NCBI RefSeq assembly: GCF_001640025.1
Contig: NC_031672.1
Span: 2,790,001 to 2,854,000 of the forward strand
Direction of reading: 5' to 3'
Source of the DNA: Sugiyamaella lignohabitans
Lineage: Eukaryota > Ascomycota > Dipodascomycetes > Dipodascales > Trichomonascaceae
DNA: 64,000 bases
Part shown: positions 1-10,722 of the stretch, piece after piece
How positions within the stretch are numbered: position 1 is the stretch's first letter
Layout of the letters: each line of letters begins with the position of its first letter
The notes under the pieces: generated by a model
Database searches by the model: none
Told to the model about the DNA's origin: nothing
What the model saw: only the letters and a program-made list of their open reading frames with translations
Made by a program: the position numbers and the translations under genes

Positions 1-420
1 TTCCTTACTCACTGTAATCTAGTTGGAATGGGCTATACCATACTTTTCTACTGGTTCTGATAATAATAGTCAGAAATTTGTAGCATGAATCAGCCAGCAG
101 GTGGAGATATCTAGGTTCAGAGAACTGGTACTGGATCTGGAACCGGCTGACCACTTGTCAAAGGGCTGTCCACTTTGACTGTCAAGAGCAAACCTTATAA
201 TGGCTCGTTCGTTAAAACTCAGACCGTGCCTCAGGATGTCATGCTAGACGGAATAATACCTACCTACATTTAGAGCTCAAAAGCTTTCCTATCTAATATA
301 TAATTGAACCAGAAAGCTGGTGAAGAAAGGATTCCATATAAACAAACAATAATAGAATTAATATTAAGTACAGGAGACAATTCATCGAAACAATAATCAG
401 TAAAGTAATAGGGTTAAGCT
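1..420. other. Unassigned left edge
   Basis: No supported gene. Short ORFs only and no GC-rich element. The part after about 420 belongs to the block shared with the right end of the window. Confidence 0.5.
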
Positions 421-1192
421 CAATCGATCAAGTGTGCGGTTACCACTAGCAGGTCTAGCTTCTGTTCGTGAATAAGTGTCTGCCAGCTCCGTGAGAGGCG
501 AGGGATGTTTCCGTCAATACCAGGAATCCCATTAGAACAGAATCAGCTAGCCCATTGAATTGATTTGTCGAGCTCTGAATCGTAGATCTGGATCCCAGAG
601 TCCATGCCATGGTAAGGGGAGGTACTATTAAAAGTCCAGAGGCCAGGTGGATAAGTAGGGGATGTCCACCTAGGTCAAGTCTGAGTGCTCATCGTCCGTC
701 CATAGAGATTGTGAGCCCTGAATCAAAGTCCAAAATGTCGCTAAGGAAGCGCCGCAATTGGAAGGATTCAAGAATGTCCAGGAGTAGACTGGCGAGGAGC
801 CAGCTCTACCGTAGTCGAACGGTCTAAATCGTCGTCTGCTCGCGGTGTGCGAGGCGACAGATGAAGTGAACAACAAGGGACGATGAGCAAATTGTCAGAC
901 TTGGGACCTGTGAGCCAATGAATGATAGCAAATAACAGACGGGACTCGGGATGCCGCCGACTGAAGATCGCTAATCAGAAGTGAGTACCAAATTGAAACC
1001 ATGACAAAGGAGTCTCTGAAGATCACGTTGTAATTCTGTTCGTCAACTATCAAATAACAAGATAGTCTGACTATGAACTAATAGTCTTAGCTAGTATTGG
1101 TCCCTCGAGAGGAAGGGAGCAACGCACAAGGCAATAGAAAGCCCCGAATCATGCTAGACTGACCAGATAACCGCACATAATGAAAGAAGAAC
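421..1192 (-). repeat. Conserved 3' flank of PIPK copy A (duplicate of 60930-61727)
   Basis: This stretch lies directly 3' of the minus-strand PIPK gene and reappears 3' of the second PIPK copy at about 60930-61727 in the same orientation. The best part, 741-927 against 61258-61443, differs at only about 7 of 187 positions by eye, which is closer than the kinase coding regions are to each other. It contains a perfectly conserved hairpin (831-858). Small indels change frame between the copies, so the short ORF at 670-876 is probably not a protein gene. It may be a long structured 3' UTR or a gene-converted segment. Confidence 0.7.
831..858. other. Conserved hairpin in the PIPK 3' flank
   Basis: The sequence can fold with outer GTCG/CGAC and inner CTCGC/GCGAG stems around a GGTGT loop, with a small asymmetric bulge. 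The same 28 bp recur unchanged at 61348-61375 within about 50 identical bases. Conservation of the stem and its context suggests an RNA or DNA structure, but two copies are too few to show covariation. Confidence 0.4.
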
Positions 1193-3037
1193 TTAACAAC
1201 GAGTAGACACTGACCCGCCAGGTCCAGGAACCACGGCAGATTGAACGAAATTAAGGAATCTCGCTCCATACTTCGCAGGGTGAACAACATCTACAGCAGA
1301 TCTGCCAAACATCAGTCCTTTGACAGTGGTCTCCGCTCTCTTGCGCCAACTAAAGGGGCAAAGGGTATCAATCATACCAATAACAGGTTGTTGTTCACAA
1401 GTACGAGTGTCACTCTGAAGTCCTACCAACAATGAATAATCCATGATATTGTGTCGCTTCAAGAAATCGACATCCTTTGAGACTTGAACCATTAATTTGT
1501 CTCGGTCCTCTTGACTCATGGAGAGAGCCTCGTGTTTGTCAGTCCAGTCAAGGTCCTTGAACACTACACGACCACGATTGTCTTTTCTAGGTCCAGCACG
1601 TCGGTCATGGCTCGATCCCTTAAGATCGTAAATCAGATCCGTCCCCTTCTGAAGCAAATTCTTCATAATGACAAAGTGAGTCTTCTTTCCACCAGCAATA
1701 AGGGTGTAGTTTCCAAGATAGAAAGGGAGTTGGGTACTAGGGTGGGCCTTGACATGGTTGTAGTAGTCGGCCAAAAAGTCCGCATTAGCAATGACGTTGT
1801 GCTCTTTGCGTTTGATGGTCTTAATAATGTACTTGCCATCAGGTGTAAACAAGAAATCGGATCCAGATTTGCCAGGAGATTTAGTCTTGGTCAAGTCAGA
1901 CTGCAAAACAAACGAGTTCAAAAACTCATGATAGTCAATTCCACAAAGGGTGCGGATGTCCTGATAAACAATAGGCGAATAGGCCTTAATAATGGCACCT
2001 CCATCAAGTCTGTATTTCTTGTTCTCCATAGTGAGGACTTCTTGGCTACTAAGGGGAGTAGCATAGACGGCAGATTGAACTCCATTAAACATAAGAGTGG
2101 ATTTCGTGATAGGGGCAGCGTGACCAGTAAGGGTAGTCAGCTTTGCCTTGGCTCTTGTCAACAACAATGGTGTCTTGGACTTGTCGACTTCCTCAACCTG
2201 AATGACCAAATCGTCAGAGGGAGTTTGAGCAATGGGTTTAGATGGAGCCAATGGAGCTGTCTTGGGAAGCTCGGAGTCTGGTTCAGCTAGAAGGCCACCA
2301 GAAACAATCAATTGTGGCAAACCCTTGTATAAGTTTGCAACGGCAATAATCTCAACAACAAGGCTGTCAATGGAAGAACTTCCCCCGAGGGCAGAGGCAG
2401 GGGCGTCGGCAATAGTGCAAGGGGTTTCATCATCCACCTTGGCAGGAGTGATTTCCTCAGATTCAGCCAAATCGCTGGTGGGAGTTTCCAAAGTTGACTC
2501 AACCAATGTAACATCGCCATGGGAGTCAGGAGTAGAGTCATCCTCATCAATTTCAATAGGGCAATCAGAAAGAGCCCAAGAGGCAGCAGGGGTAGTCCAG
2601 GTAGCTTCAGTGTTCTCTTCGGACCAAATGGTTTGAATTTGGCGGGTGGTAAAGGCAGCCTCGTCTCCAACCTCAAAAGACCACTCAGAGCAGTTGTCAT
2701 CATCATTATCAATGGGAGCAGAGTAGGTGTTGCTCGACTCTTCACAATAAGGTTGTTCGGCAACAATATCAATGGGTTTCCAAACGGTGGGTTCATTGAG
2801 GGTCTCATCAGATCCAACCGAGACACCAGAGTCATCGGGAGAACATTCAAGGATCAAAACCTTGTGATAAGCAAAAGCAGAACGTCTGGCAGGACGACGG
2901 TTCTCTAGTTGTGCACAAGCACCATACTTGGGCACAGAGACACCGCAATGGACGTCACTCAAAACAGGACGACGAGGGACCTTGTGGGTTCCATTAGAAG
3001 GAAGATAATCACCGTCGGTAAAGAAAAAGTCACCCAT
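1193..3037 (-). CDS. Phosphatidylinositol-phosphate kinase (PIP5K-type), copy A
   Basis: The 614-residue product has an acidic, Ser/Thr-rich first half (about 1-330) with no recognised domain, then a PIPK catalytic domain (about 340-610). Visible hallmarks are a GKSGS glycine-rich strand, FTPDGKYIIKTI with the ATP-binding Lys (about 402), DLKGS (about 470), HNIMDYSLLVGL (about 531) and GMIDTLCPFSWRKRAETTVK near the end. Known PIPKs of this type make PI(4,5)P2 at membranes. The gene is shorter and N-terminally unlike MSS4, so it is probably a lineage-specific paralog rather than the sole essential enzyme. A closely related but broken copy ends the window at 61931, and a third, inactive-looking relative lies divergently at 5724. 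The start is the first ATG; a purine/pyrimidine-biased leader precedes it. Confidence 0.85.
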   Translation of the reverse strand: MGDFFFTDGDYLPSNGTHKVPRRPVLSDVHCGVSVPKYGACAQLENRRPARRSAFAYHKVLILECSPDDSGVSVGSDETLNEPTVWKPIDIVAEQPYCEESSNTYSAPIDNDDDNCSEWSFEVGDEAAFTTRQIQTIWSEENTEATWTTPAASWALSDCPIEIDEDDSTPDSHGDVTLVESTLETPTSDLAESEEITPAKVDDETPCTIADAPASALGGSSSIDSLVVEIIAVANLYKGLPQLIVSGGLLAEPDSELPKTAPLAPSKPIAQTPSDDLVIQVEEVDKSKTPLLLTRAKAKLTTLTGHAAPITKSTLMFNGVQSAVYATPLSSQEVLTMENKKYRLDGGAIIKAYSPIVYQDIRTLCGIDYHEFLNSFVLQSDLTKTKSPGKSGSDFLFTPDGKYIIKTIKRKEHNVIANADFLADYYNHVKAHPSTQLPFYLGNYTLIAGGKKTHFVIMKNLLQKGTDLIYDLKGSSHDRRAGPRKDNRGRVVFKDLDWTDKHEALSMSQEDRDKLMVQVSKDVDFLKRHNIMDYSLLVGLQSDTRTCEQQPVIGMIDTLCPFSWRKRAETTVKGLMFGRSAVDVVHPAKYGARFLNFVQSAVVPGPGGSVSTRC

Positions 3038-3207
3038 TTTATCAATTAAAACAGGTGACAGTAAGAGAGTAGTAGAAAAATAGTGTTGAAAGTGCTGGTT
3101 AAAAATTCACAGACCAAAACTTGAGTGTAAAAACAGCTGTAGGTTTATTCTGAGGAGAAAAAAGAAGAAGAGAAGAAAAAAAGAGCATTGCTGCGGATGT
3201 CCCATCA

Positions 3208-3215
3208 TATATATA
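3208..3215 (-). promoter_or_regulatory. TATA-like element of PIPK copy A
   Basis: An alternating TA octamer lies about 170 bp upstream of the PIPK ATG, on the far side of a pyrimidine-rich leader. The distance and sequence suit a yeast TATA box. No experimental start site is known. Confidence 0.35.
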
Positions 3216-3464
3216 CACGGGGCTCTAAAGATTATGTTGATGTCTGCACCGACCACATAATCTTGGTTCACGGACTGGGCCGAGCTGCAACCTGCCGCAT
3301 GCAGGCTGCAGCCAGGCGCCCGCTGGGGCACCGGCTGGGGTACTCGCTGGGAACAACCAGTGTTCAGTGCATCTGAGCATTATAAAGAGCGGGAGCTACT
3401 GATTTTGGTCTGGGTATACCAGTGTGTATATCACGACGAATCAATTTAACCCCGATCGTGCAAC

Positions 3465-3508
3465 TTTATTCTAAGTTTATTCTAAGTTTATTCTAAGTTT
3501 ATTCTAAC
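3465..3508. repeat. 11-bp tandem repeat, four units
   Basis: Four successive copies of TTTATTCTAAG occur, the last ending in C, followed by a partial unit. It lies in the intergenic region between two divergent PIPK-family genes. Confidence 0.9.
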
Positions 3509-3647
3509 TTTATCCCGAATGGAAATGTCAGCGGTGATCTCATCGCTGCTCAGTCAAACGGCTGGGCCCATATGCGAGATAACGAGCGGACATCACCGGG
3601 GTATGCATGCATGTTTGGGAGCGCAGGGCTGGCTTTGGAGCCTGGGC

Positions 3648-3698
3648 TGCCTCCGGCGGCCGGGGCTCTGCCCCAGACCCCGTGGCTCGCTTCGCTCG
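3648..3698 (+). repeat. GC-rich element, solo degenerate arm
   Basis: The arm starts at TGCCTCCGGCGG and carries the GGGGC-TCT-GCCCC hairpin. Its inner part is shortened to a CGCTTCGCTCG end. No partner arm is nearby. Confidence 0.85.
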
Positions 3699-5723
3699 TT
3701 ACGCCCGGCAGGAGTTGCTTGTTACAACGGTTGGGAGTATTTGCAAAATCAGAGTTATCGTCAACGTCATCATGCTACTGTTTCAAGAAGAGATTCGCGT
3801 ATTTGCAGCTGGGAAAAATAAAGCCGAGAGCATAGACGGTACAGTCTCACCAAGTAAAGCACGGGTGCTCACCTTTTGGCCACAGAGTTTATTAATTCAA
3901 CCAGTAAAGATTTTTAATTGATTAACACAGTGATGGAAGTAAGCAATTGATCGAATAGTAATACCAGTCGGTGACACGCCAAAATCATAGCATACTTAAT
4001 AAGCTGTTTCAATGCTTGCCAAGAAACCAACCAGCCAATAATCTATGACTTGGAGTAAAAATAATAAATTAACTGATTCTACAATCACAATATAGTGTCA
4101 GCAGTTTCGTCCACTAATTACTAGGACTGGTTTGTTGTCAACTGTTGAAAAACTTGGAAAAAGGAAATTCGATTGTAATCAAGCGCAAAGTATTCAAAAA
4201 TGTGGTGAAGTTAGGAGTATTCAAGAGAGCGGACAAAAAAAAGTGGAAGTAATTACCGTCCATAAGCGTTATGGGGACATTCTGCACTGTACTACTGTGG
4301 GCTTGGTCTGTCCCCCGCTGTGTGATATGCCAGGGGTAGCGCAGGGTACAGCTGCCGGGTTGTACTCAGGGGGTTTGGCAATCAGGAGTTCGGGCCCGAA
4401 AGCTGCTGCTGGTGGGCGGCGGGCGATAAGCAGCCTCGGGGCCAGCGATCGGGAGTTTAAGCGTGCAGGTGGCTGCAACCCCTGGAATTACTCAAATCGG
4501 TAGGCATCTAATGCTGCCTCAAGCTGATCATTGATTTAAACTTCAAAACGTTAAAACTAAGTTTCATAAATCTATTAGAGTAGACGACAGTAAAAAGTAA
4601 GTGGCATTAGGACGACCGGGATATATCTGGTCAGCGCGACGGGGTAGGTATGCTGGTGCAGCCGGTACTCTCCTCCCAAATGTACCCCGGTTGAGGCCTG
4701 CATATAATCTTCCTGATATCGAGAGGTAAACATTGGGCCTGGCCCCTAGTTAATCTCCAGCATAATCTGCCCTTCACGACGCAATAGACTGGCTAGAACG
4801 GGCTCAGCCCGGCCCGCGTAAGCCAACCCAGTGCGGGGGCCCAATCCTGCCCGGTCCAACAACAGCCAATTGAGCCCGCTGGATTGTCGAGCATAATTTT
4901 ATAAACCACAGCTCATATCAGTTCTTAGACACAAATAATTCTATATATATTGGTATTCTGAGCATTATTCTCTGTGAGATCATAAGTCGCAGAATCGAGG
5001 TCCAAATCTTCACGGGCGTCATGGAAGGTCGCAACATTTATGAGGTGCAGGGTGTCCCAGTCTCAGTGGTCAAAGAATGTTTCAGCCGAGTTTCAGGCAG
5101 CGGGCGTAGTAAATTCAATGACCAGCTGCAGCAGTGGCTACACTTGGGCCCTCATCTGGGCTGCGTTTGGGCCGCTCCAGGCTGCTCGGGCCCCGAGCGT
5201 GCCCCCATGCCCAGCCGATATGCATGCATAAGCCCGATGGCCGCCTGCCCGTTATCTTGCATATAGGCCCGTTCGGCTTAACCTGCGATGAGATATCCCT
5301 TGGCATTTCCGTACTAAGTTAGGACCCCCGCGAGACAACCCCAAACGAGCTAGTGGTAGAATCAGATTTAGCGACAACACAAATGTTTAAACAGGAGAAA
5401 ACAAATAAAAGCTCATTTTCTTGCTGAAGTTCACCGGTTAGTTATGTGGTTATGTGGTCCATAAGTTATGCTACCATCTTGGCAGCACCATGCATGCATG
5501 CCTGGTCTGTGGGAGGAATCTCGACATAATTTTTATGACCCAATTACATATAAGCAACCGAATTCGCTCTTTTTTAATTCATTCTGTTTTTTCTCTTCTT
5601 CTCTTTAGAATAACACTTCTTGCTCTTCTACGACTTCAAGTTTTGTTCTGTGATTTTTTTAACCAGCGTTCAAACTCTCTATTATTATCGTTATTACTCT
5701 AGTGTGTTGATTACTTAGCCACT

Positions 5724-7178
5724 ATGAGTAGACTTGCTTCTCTTTCTGTCAAGAAAGCTGGTGCCCAATCCTCTCCTTCTGGTAAAGGCATTGGCCACCA
5801 ATCATCTTCAAACAAATCCAAATTGTTCTCTACTGGTTCAAAGGCCCTGAAAGCTATCAAACGAGCTTGCCATTCCAAATCCAGCTCCCAATCTATTGGT
5901 TCTAGTCAAACTTCTCAATCATCTGTTCTTGAAGTTAATTCCACCCAATCGTCAACAACTAAAGTTGACTTTGACCAGTATCCTCAATGTATTGTCCGTG
6001 GTTCCTCTTCATCAGTTATTGACTACCTAGCCGAAACTCCTATGGCTGCTCTTGACCTTTGTCCCTATGTTGACAAGACTGGTGCCGGCCCTTCTTCTAA
6101 GAGGGCCCCTTGGTGGGATCCTCTTCCTAAGCCTGACTCCTTCACCTACAGCACCACAGTCCCCTCTTCAAGATATCACAGCTCTACTTCGGACAGCAAA
6201 GGCAAATCCAATGTTTATTATTCCTCTGTCCCCATTACTGAGAAGCCAATTGATGATCCCCTCACCAAGTTCGCCAATTGTTCAGAAGGCTTCATTTATC
6301 AACTGTCGGTTGGAGACCACCGTCAGAATGCCTACGCATATCAGAACATATCCCAGTGGTCACGTATATTCAAGTGCCTTGATGATGGTACTGCTTCTCT
6401 TTCTGATGCCTCATCGCCTTCTCTATTCAAGAGATTTTGGTCGAAGCTCTTCAAGAAAACAAATCACGAAGTTCAATTCACTGAAGATTACTTCAAGCAG
6501 TTGGCAATTGATAACATGTCTAATTTATCATTTCAATCTTTCAATGACGAGGCATTTACCTCTATTAGAAAATCACTCGGAGTCAAGCTCCCTAATTGGA
6601 CTCACTTCTTGGTTGACGGTCATGATGACATTATTTATACCTATGACGGCAAATTCGCCCTTCATACAATTGATCACACAGAGGCCTCTGCTCTGTATGG
6701 AATGGCTACCAATCTCAGCCACCACTTGAACCGATACAAAAAAACACAAATCACTAATTACATTGGCCTGTATCGTGTTGGGAATCAATATTTTGCTCTT
6801 GAGAGCTTACCTTTCATTGAGACCAATCTAGTCAATGCCTTCTTCCTGCGTTATGATCCCACAGAGGCCAACATTTATCTCCCCCTCGAGAATGCCAAGT
6901 ATCCCATTCTCTCGTCTAAAAATTATAGACTTCAACCATTGACAAATCGTGCCACTAAACAGGACAAGAAAACATTATTCCGGGATCTCAAGTTCCTGAA
7001 GGACAATCTAGCCTTTGGCTACAGATTAATTGTAGGAGACATCAGGGGAGAACTCCGTTACAAATTTGGCAACGTTTTGCCGTCATTTTCCGACCCAGTC
7101 CCAAATCCACAAATCTGGACAATGTCGGAGTCACAATTCAATCTCTTCACTCGAGAGATTGATGTTGTGTTTCAGTAA
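5724..7178 (+). CDS. PIPK-fold protein, probable pseudokinase
   Basis: The 484-residue product has a Ser/Lys-rich N-terminus (about 1-110). The second half can be aligned by eye to the PIPK domain of its divergent neighbour: YTYDGKFALHTID matches FTPDGKYIIKTIK, TNYIGLYRVGNQYFALESL matches the strand pair before the activation region, and DLKFLKDNLAFGYRLIVGD matches DVDFLKRHNIMDYSLLVGL. Catalytic residues are lost. The ATP-site Lys is His (about residue 312), the DLKGS motif is absent, and the Asp of DYSLL is Gly (about 430). The frame is intact with no sign of decay, so it is more likely a functional pseudokinase, perhaps a regulator of PIPKs, than a pseudogene. The relationship is inferred from this alignment only. 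Confidence 0.7.
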   Translation: MSRLASLSVKKAGAQSSPSGKGIGHQSSSNKSKLFSTGSKALKAIKRACHSKSSSQSIGSSQTSQSSVLEVNSTQSSTTKVDFDQYPQCIVRGSSSSVIDYLAETPMAALDLCPYVDKTGAGPSSKRAPWWDPLPKPDSFTYSTTVPSSRYHSSTSDSKGKSNVYYSSVPITEKPIDDPLTKFANCSEGFIYQLSVGDHRQNAYAYQNISQWSRIFKCLDDGTASLSDASSPSLFKRFWSKLFKKTNHEVQFTEDYFKQLAIDNMSNLSFQSFNDEAFTSIRKSLGVKLPNWTHFLVDGHDDIIYTYDGKFALHTIDHTEASALYGMATNLSHHLNRYKKTQITNYIGLYRVGNQYFALESLPFIETNLVNAFFLRYDPTEANIYLPLENAKYPILSSKNYRLQPLTNRATKQDKKTLFRDLKFLKDNLAFGYRLIVGDIRGELRYKFGNVLPSFSDPVPNPQIWTMSESQFNLFTREIDVVFQ

Positions 7179-8179
7179 CAGTGAATCTAATCGGTATTGG
7201 TCTGTGCTAGTCTTGTCAATTCCTGTGACATTCCAGTGGTCATGCAACTTGCTCCTAGGCCCTCGATGGTGTAGGTGTCTTCCCATGTGGTAAGTAGAGC
7301 TTGGAGTTCTAAATCATTCCCAATGGCTTATGAGATCGTGAGTTGACTATTCGGTGCTACATGATATGGACCCATTCTGATTCAGGCGCCGCCCGACCGG
7401 CGACTGTTCGGAGTGGATCCAAATCAGTTGTTGTTTCCTTTTACCTCAGCCGGTTCAGTTCCTTGTGTAGTGGTGGGTATTCCTGCCATGGTATAGGAGT
7501 TGACTGGTGGCTCTGTAGTGGCGCGTTCTGCTGCCTTTCAGGTTAGGTGATGGGGATAGAGACAGTAGTGGCTGTTCTGATCCACGACAATTAGGCCATG
7601 GGTTCTGATGCAGACTCTAGGTTTCTTCAAGCCACTCAAGTAGACATCTGCGATTCTTGGGTACCCATCTTACCTTGTAGTTGGAACGACCTGACTTCTG
7701 ATAAGGAACCACAAGCCTGGTGCAGACCCACCGATGGATCACCACATTTCATCATCCTCATTATTTTTACGGGTCTCTCCTCTATTATTAATCTTTACAT
7801 GACCTCTGTTGTACTTTAATACATTATTTATTATTTCCTCCCTCTGTTACAACATGCCTAAGTTGCTTTATTCTAAAATATAGTCTCACTACATTGAAGA
7901 TACCAGAGTGAGTCTTAGTATCTAGTGGCATCTGTTTATTATATAATATAGATATACTACCCTCTTTATATTTCTGGGGAATACAGTCGATGGGGTACAA
8001 GCTTGATTGAAAGACATATTTCTGGTTCGTGGATATAAGTCGCTTTTTTTTGATTTCTAACAGTAGGTGTCAGCACCAGGCTCTTATGGACATGCAATCC
8101 TCTGCTATGAGCTACTCAGTAATTGGATGCGTTGAGGGGTTTGTGGGTGCTTTCTACATGTTTGTGCGGTAATAATAAT

Positions 8180-8270
8180 AATAAATCTTGTTTAAAGTCC
8201 TATACTATACATAATTAATAAAATTCAAATAATTTCAAATCCCATCATTTACACATTACCAGGAGGACTG
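8180..8270. repeat. Direct repeat, copy 1
   Basis: From AATAAATCTT through CATTACCAGGAGGACTG this segment matches 8637-8726 with a few substitutions and 1-base indels. No gene overlaps it. Confidence 0.85.
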
Positions 8271-8636
8271 ATTTGTGCGGTAAGTTCTCAGTTGGAAAAC
8301 ACAGAACAAATAAGCACCAGGTGTAGGTATCAATCCAAATGCCTGTTCAATAGAGGTGCAGCAGCAACAGCCACAATCTTTTTCAATTATCAAACTGCTG
8401 TACCCAAGGACTTGGTTTGGATGAGGTATGCCTCTGGCGGCTGGGAAAGTGCCGCACACCCCGCTGCTCCGCTCACTTAGCTCCAGTCGTCACTTCGAAT
8501 GTCCTGATAAAAATCCATCAAAACATTCATGGCCTGTAGTGGAGCCGCATTGGTGGGCGGAGGTAGACCATCGAATGAATAAATGTTGTTTCAGGTTCTA
8601 TACTATATATCCCTGTCGTGATGCAGGAAATGAATG

Positions 8637-8726
8637 AATAAATCTTTTTTAAAGTCCTATACGATACATAATTAATACAATTCAATAATTTCAAATCCCA
8701 TCATTTACACATTACCAGGAGGACTG
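8637..8726. repeat. Direct repeat, copy 2
   Basis: Second copy of the segment at 8180-8270, same orientation, about 460 bp downstream. The sequence between the copies has no recognisable coding content. Confidence 0.85.
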
Positions 8727-9213
8727 CTCGCACTTTTACCTGATTACAAGCTGTTTACTGTGCTATTTTGTCATGATGCAGGGATGCGTAAGCACCCAGG
8801 CTACTACGTTCCATATACATTGTTTCTCTGGGCATGTTTAACAAATAGAATGACAGAATCATTTTTTTTGATTCGAATATCAAGGTTCGAAGTTCTTTCC
8901 TTGGATTTAGTCATTGAAATACTGTAAGGTCGGAGATTCCATGTCATATGCGTGCTGTTTCTGGCTGTCATACTAAAATATTCGCCTAAACTCATTTTTT
9001 TCGGTAAATACATATAAAACTTTCATCTAGAGTAGCTCAATCATCGTCCCAATAAACTGTACTTAAATTTACGGGCTCCAGGACCCGCTTATTATGGCTC
9101 TACTGCCCTATGAGAATGATCTAGGTTTCGCTTCAGGAGAAAGTAAAACCTTAATTACTCAATATCAAGGCTTGTGTCGTACTGGTAATTAGCTGGTGAT
9201 GACTTTCCTTTCT

Positions 9214-9342
9214 GGGAGTGTGGCCGAGTGGTCTAAGGCGCTAGCTTCAGGTTGACCAGTTCGAATCCTCATGGTTTCGAATTGATAAAATTTGTATGTT
9301 AGTCTACATTTGTGGGCAGGAGTTCGAACCTCCTCACTCTCA
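9214..9342 (+). tRNA. tRNA-Leu(CAG) with a 45-bp intron
   Basis: The gene folds as a class II tRNA: acceptor GGGAGTG/CACTCTC (one G-U pair), D arm GCCGAGTGGTCTAAGGC, anticodon stem CTAGC/GTTAG, a variable arm CTAC/GTGG, T arm AGGAG-TTCGAAC-CTCCT and discriminator A. The anticodon loop before the intron reads TTCAGG, so the anticodon is CAG, with T33 and G37. The intron is 9252-9296, after position 37. A run of nine T (9346-9354) follows as the Pol III terminator. The A73 discriminator and Leu-type D arm support leucine identity. The intron also contains AGTTCGAATCC (9259-9269), a good B-box look-alike. Confidence 0.92.
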
Positions 9343-9345
9343 ATA

Positions 9346-9354
9346 TTTTTTTTT
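9346..9354 (+). terminator. Pol III terminator of tRNA-Leu
   Basis: Nine consecutive T residues start 4 bp after the discriminator base. Confidence 0.85.
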
Positions 9355-9540
9355 ATTTCCTAAGATTATTTTTATTTCATACTCAGGAGATACCATATCA
9401 ACTTTACATAGCTCTCAAATGCTTAATTTTGTGAAACGGGATCAAGCTGTATCTGGGCTGTGCCCAAAAACTACAAAAGGACCAATTGACAGGAGAAGAT
9501 TCTCGTTTACTGTTATTTATTGCAGAGACTATAACTTATT

Positions 9541-10722
9541 TTAGAAATTGAGAGACTTTTTGATGGCGTGGAAAGTTCGAGTCACATCAGGTAGTTGAAA
9601 CGACTCGAAAGAGAGTGCAACATGGGTGTCCCAGCCAGTTACTCGTTGGATAGGAGATTCAAGTCGGAGGAAGCAGTTTTCTTGGATTTCAGCTGCCAGT
9701 TCAGCACCCACACCGTTAGATCTAGCCGCCTCGTGGCAGATTACTACTCGACCAGTTTTGTTTACACTGTCAAACACTGTTTGTCTATCCCATGGCACAA
9801 TGGTACGGAGATCTATAATTTCACACGAGACACCACCAAGCTTCTCTTTAGCAAGGTCAGCAGCGGCCTGCATGTGGTACAATTGAGTACCGTATCCAAT
9901 CAACGTGACGTCAGATCCTGGCCTTATAATCTCGGCCTTCCCTAAAGGTAGTTCATAGTCTTCCAAAGGCACATGCTCAACACTAGCACGGTATAAAATC
10001 TTTGGTTCCATAAAAATAACGGGGTTTGGATCTCTAATACTCGCTAATAACAGACCCTTTGCTTGTAATGGAGATCTAGGAATCACTACCTTAAGACCAG
10101 GACAATGTGAAAAAAAGGCCTCTCCACTCTGAGAGTGATACATAGCTCCATGGCCAACACCACCACATGGCATGCGAATAGTTAATCCACCACAGTTGAA
10201 GGTATTAGATCTATAACGGTACTTTGCGGCTTCATTAACTATCTGATCAAATGCAGGAAACACATAATCAGCAAACTGGATTTCAGCAATAGCAGTCTGG
10301 TTCATGGCGGCATATCCGATGGCAAATCCCACTAAACCTTGCTCTGATAATGGTGTATTAAAGACTCGCTGAGAGCCAAATTGTTCTTGAAGTCCCATAG
10401 AACACCTGAAAACACCACCAAATGCAACATCCTCACCAAGGAGAACAGCGGTATCATCTGTTTCTAATGCAATTCTCAGTGCATCATTCACTGACTGATA
10501 CAAGTTCATCGATTTAGACGCGCCATTTTTAGCCAAATCTGACAGTTCGGTGTTCGATAACGCAGTTCTTGACGACCTGGCCAAAAATGATGCTTCTGAA
10601 AGGTTTATATGATTGGGAGATGACTCGGGAATTGCTGAAAACCTTCTTAATCCGATATATCGACTTGGAAGTATAGCCCGAGATGACAAACGAGGTGCTG
10701 TCCGACGTAATACTGCATTCAT
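9541..10722 (-). CDS. Branched-chain 2-oxoacid dehydrogenase E1 beta subunit, mitochondrial
   Basis: The 393-residue protein matches the E1-beta/transketolase-like family: [67 protein letters not shown] and a C-terminal transketolase fold with VTLIGYGTQ and RTIVPWD. The GGVFRC wording is typical of the branched-chain enzyme rather than pyruvate dehydrogenase. The N-terminal 40 residues are Arg/Ser-rich without acids, as expected of a mitochondrial presequence. The enzyme decarboxylates the oxoacids of Leu, Ile and Val together with an alpha subunit. S. cerevisiae lacks this complex, so its presence fits an early-branching yeast. The start is the first ATG. Confidence 0.92.
   Translation of the reverse strand: MNAVLRRTAPRLSSRAILPSRYIGLRRFSAIPESSPNHINLSEASFLARSSRTALSNTELSDLAKNGASKSMNLYQSVNDALRIALETDDTAVLLGEDVAFGGVFRCSMGLQEQFGSQRVFNTPLSEQGLVGFAIGYAAMNQTAIAEIQFADYVFPAFDQIVNEAAKYRYRSNTFNCGGLTIRMPCGGVGHGAMYHSQSGEAFFSHCPGLKVVIPRSPLQAKGLLLASIRDPNPVIFMEPKILYRASVEHVPLEDYELPLGKAEIIRPGSDVTLIGYGTQLYHMQAAADLAKEKLGGVSCEIIDLRTIVPWDRQTVFDSVNKTGRVVICHEAARSNGVGAELAAEIQENCFLRLESPIQRVTGWDTHVALSFESFQLPDVTRTFHAIKKSLNF

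Larger units (their letters stand above)
3038..5723. other. Divergent intergenic region between PIPK copy A and the PIPK-like pseudokinase
   Basis: No convincing gene. It holds a TATA-like run at 3208-3215, a minus-strand pyrimidine-rich leader (about 3150-3187), an 11-bp tandem array (3465-3508), one degenerate GC-rich arm (3648-3698) and two inverted copies of a CGTTATCTYGCATAT-containing segment (3570-3584 and 5250-5264). Blocks at 3290-3340, 4780-4870 and 5140-5210 are GC-rich and low in stops, which produces spurious ORFs. Confidence 0.5.
7179..9213. other. Gene-poor stretch between the pseudokinase and the tRNA
   Basis: No ORF here looks coding. It contains a direct repeat of about 90 bp (8180-8270 and 8637-8726) and AT-rich microsatellite-like runs near 8170. 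The first few hundred bases are presumably the 3' UTR of the pseudokinase gene. Confidence 0.5.

Noticed and set aside
1511..2290. 259-codon plus-strand frame opposite PIPK copy A
   Set aside because: Shadow of the conserved kinase frame; the minus strand clearly encodes the PIPK motifs.
7179..9213. A degenerate retrotransposon between the direct repeats
   Set aside because: No reverse transcriptase, integrase or gag-like motif in any frame, and no LTR-type ends.
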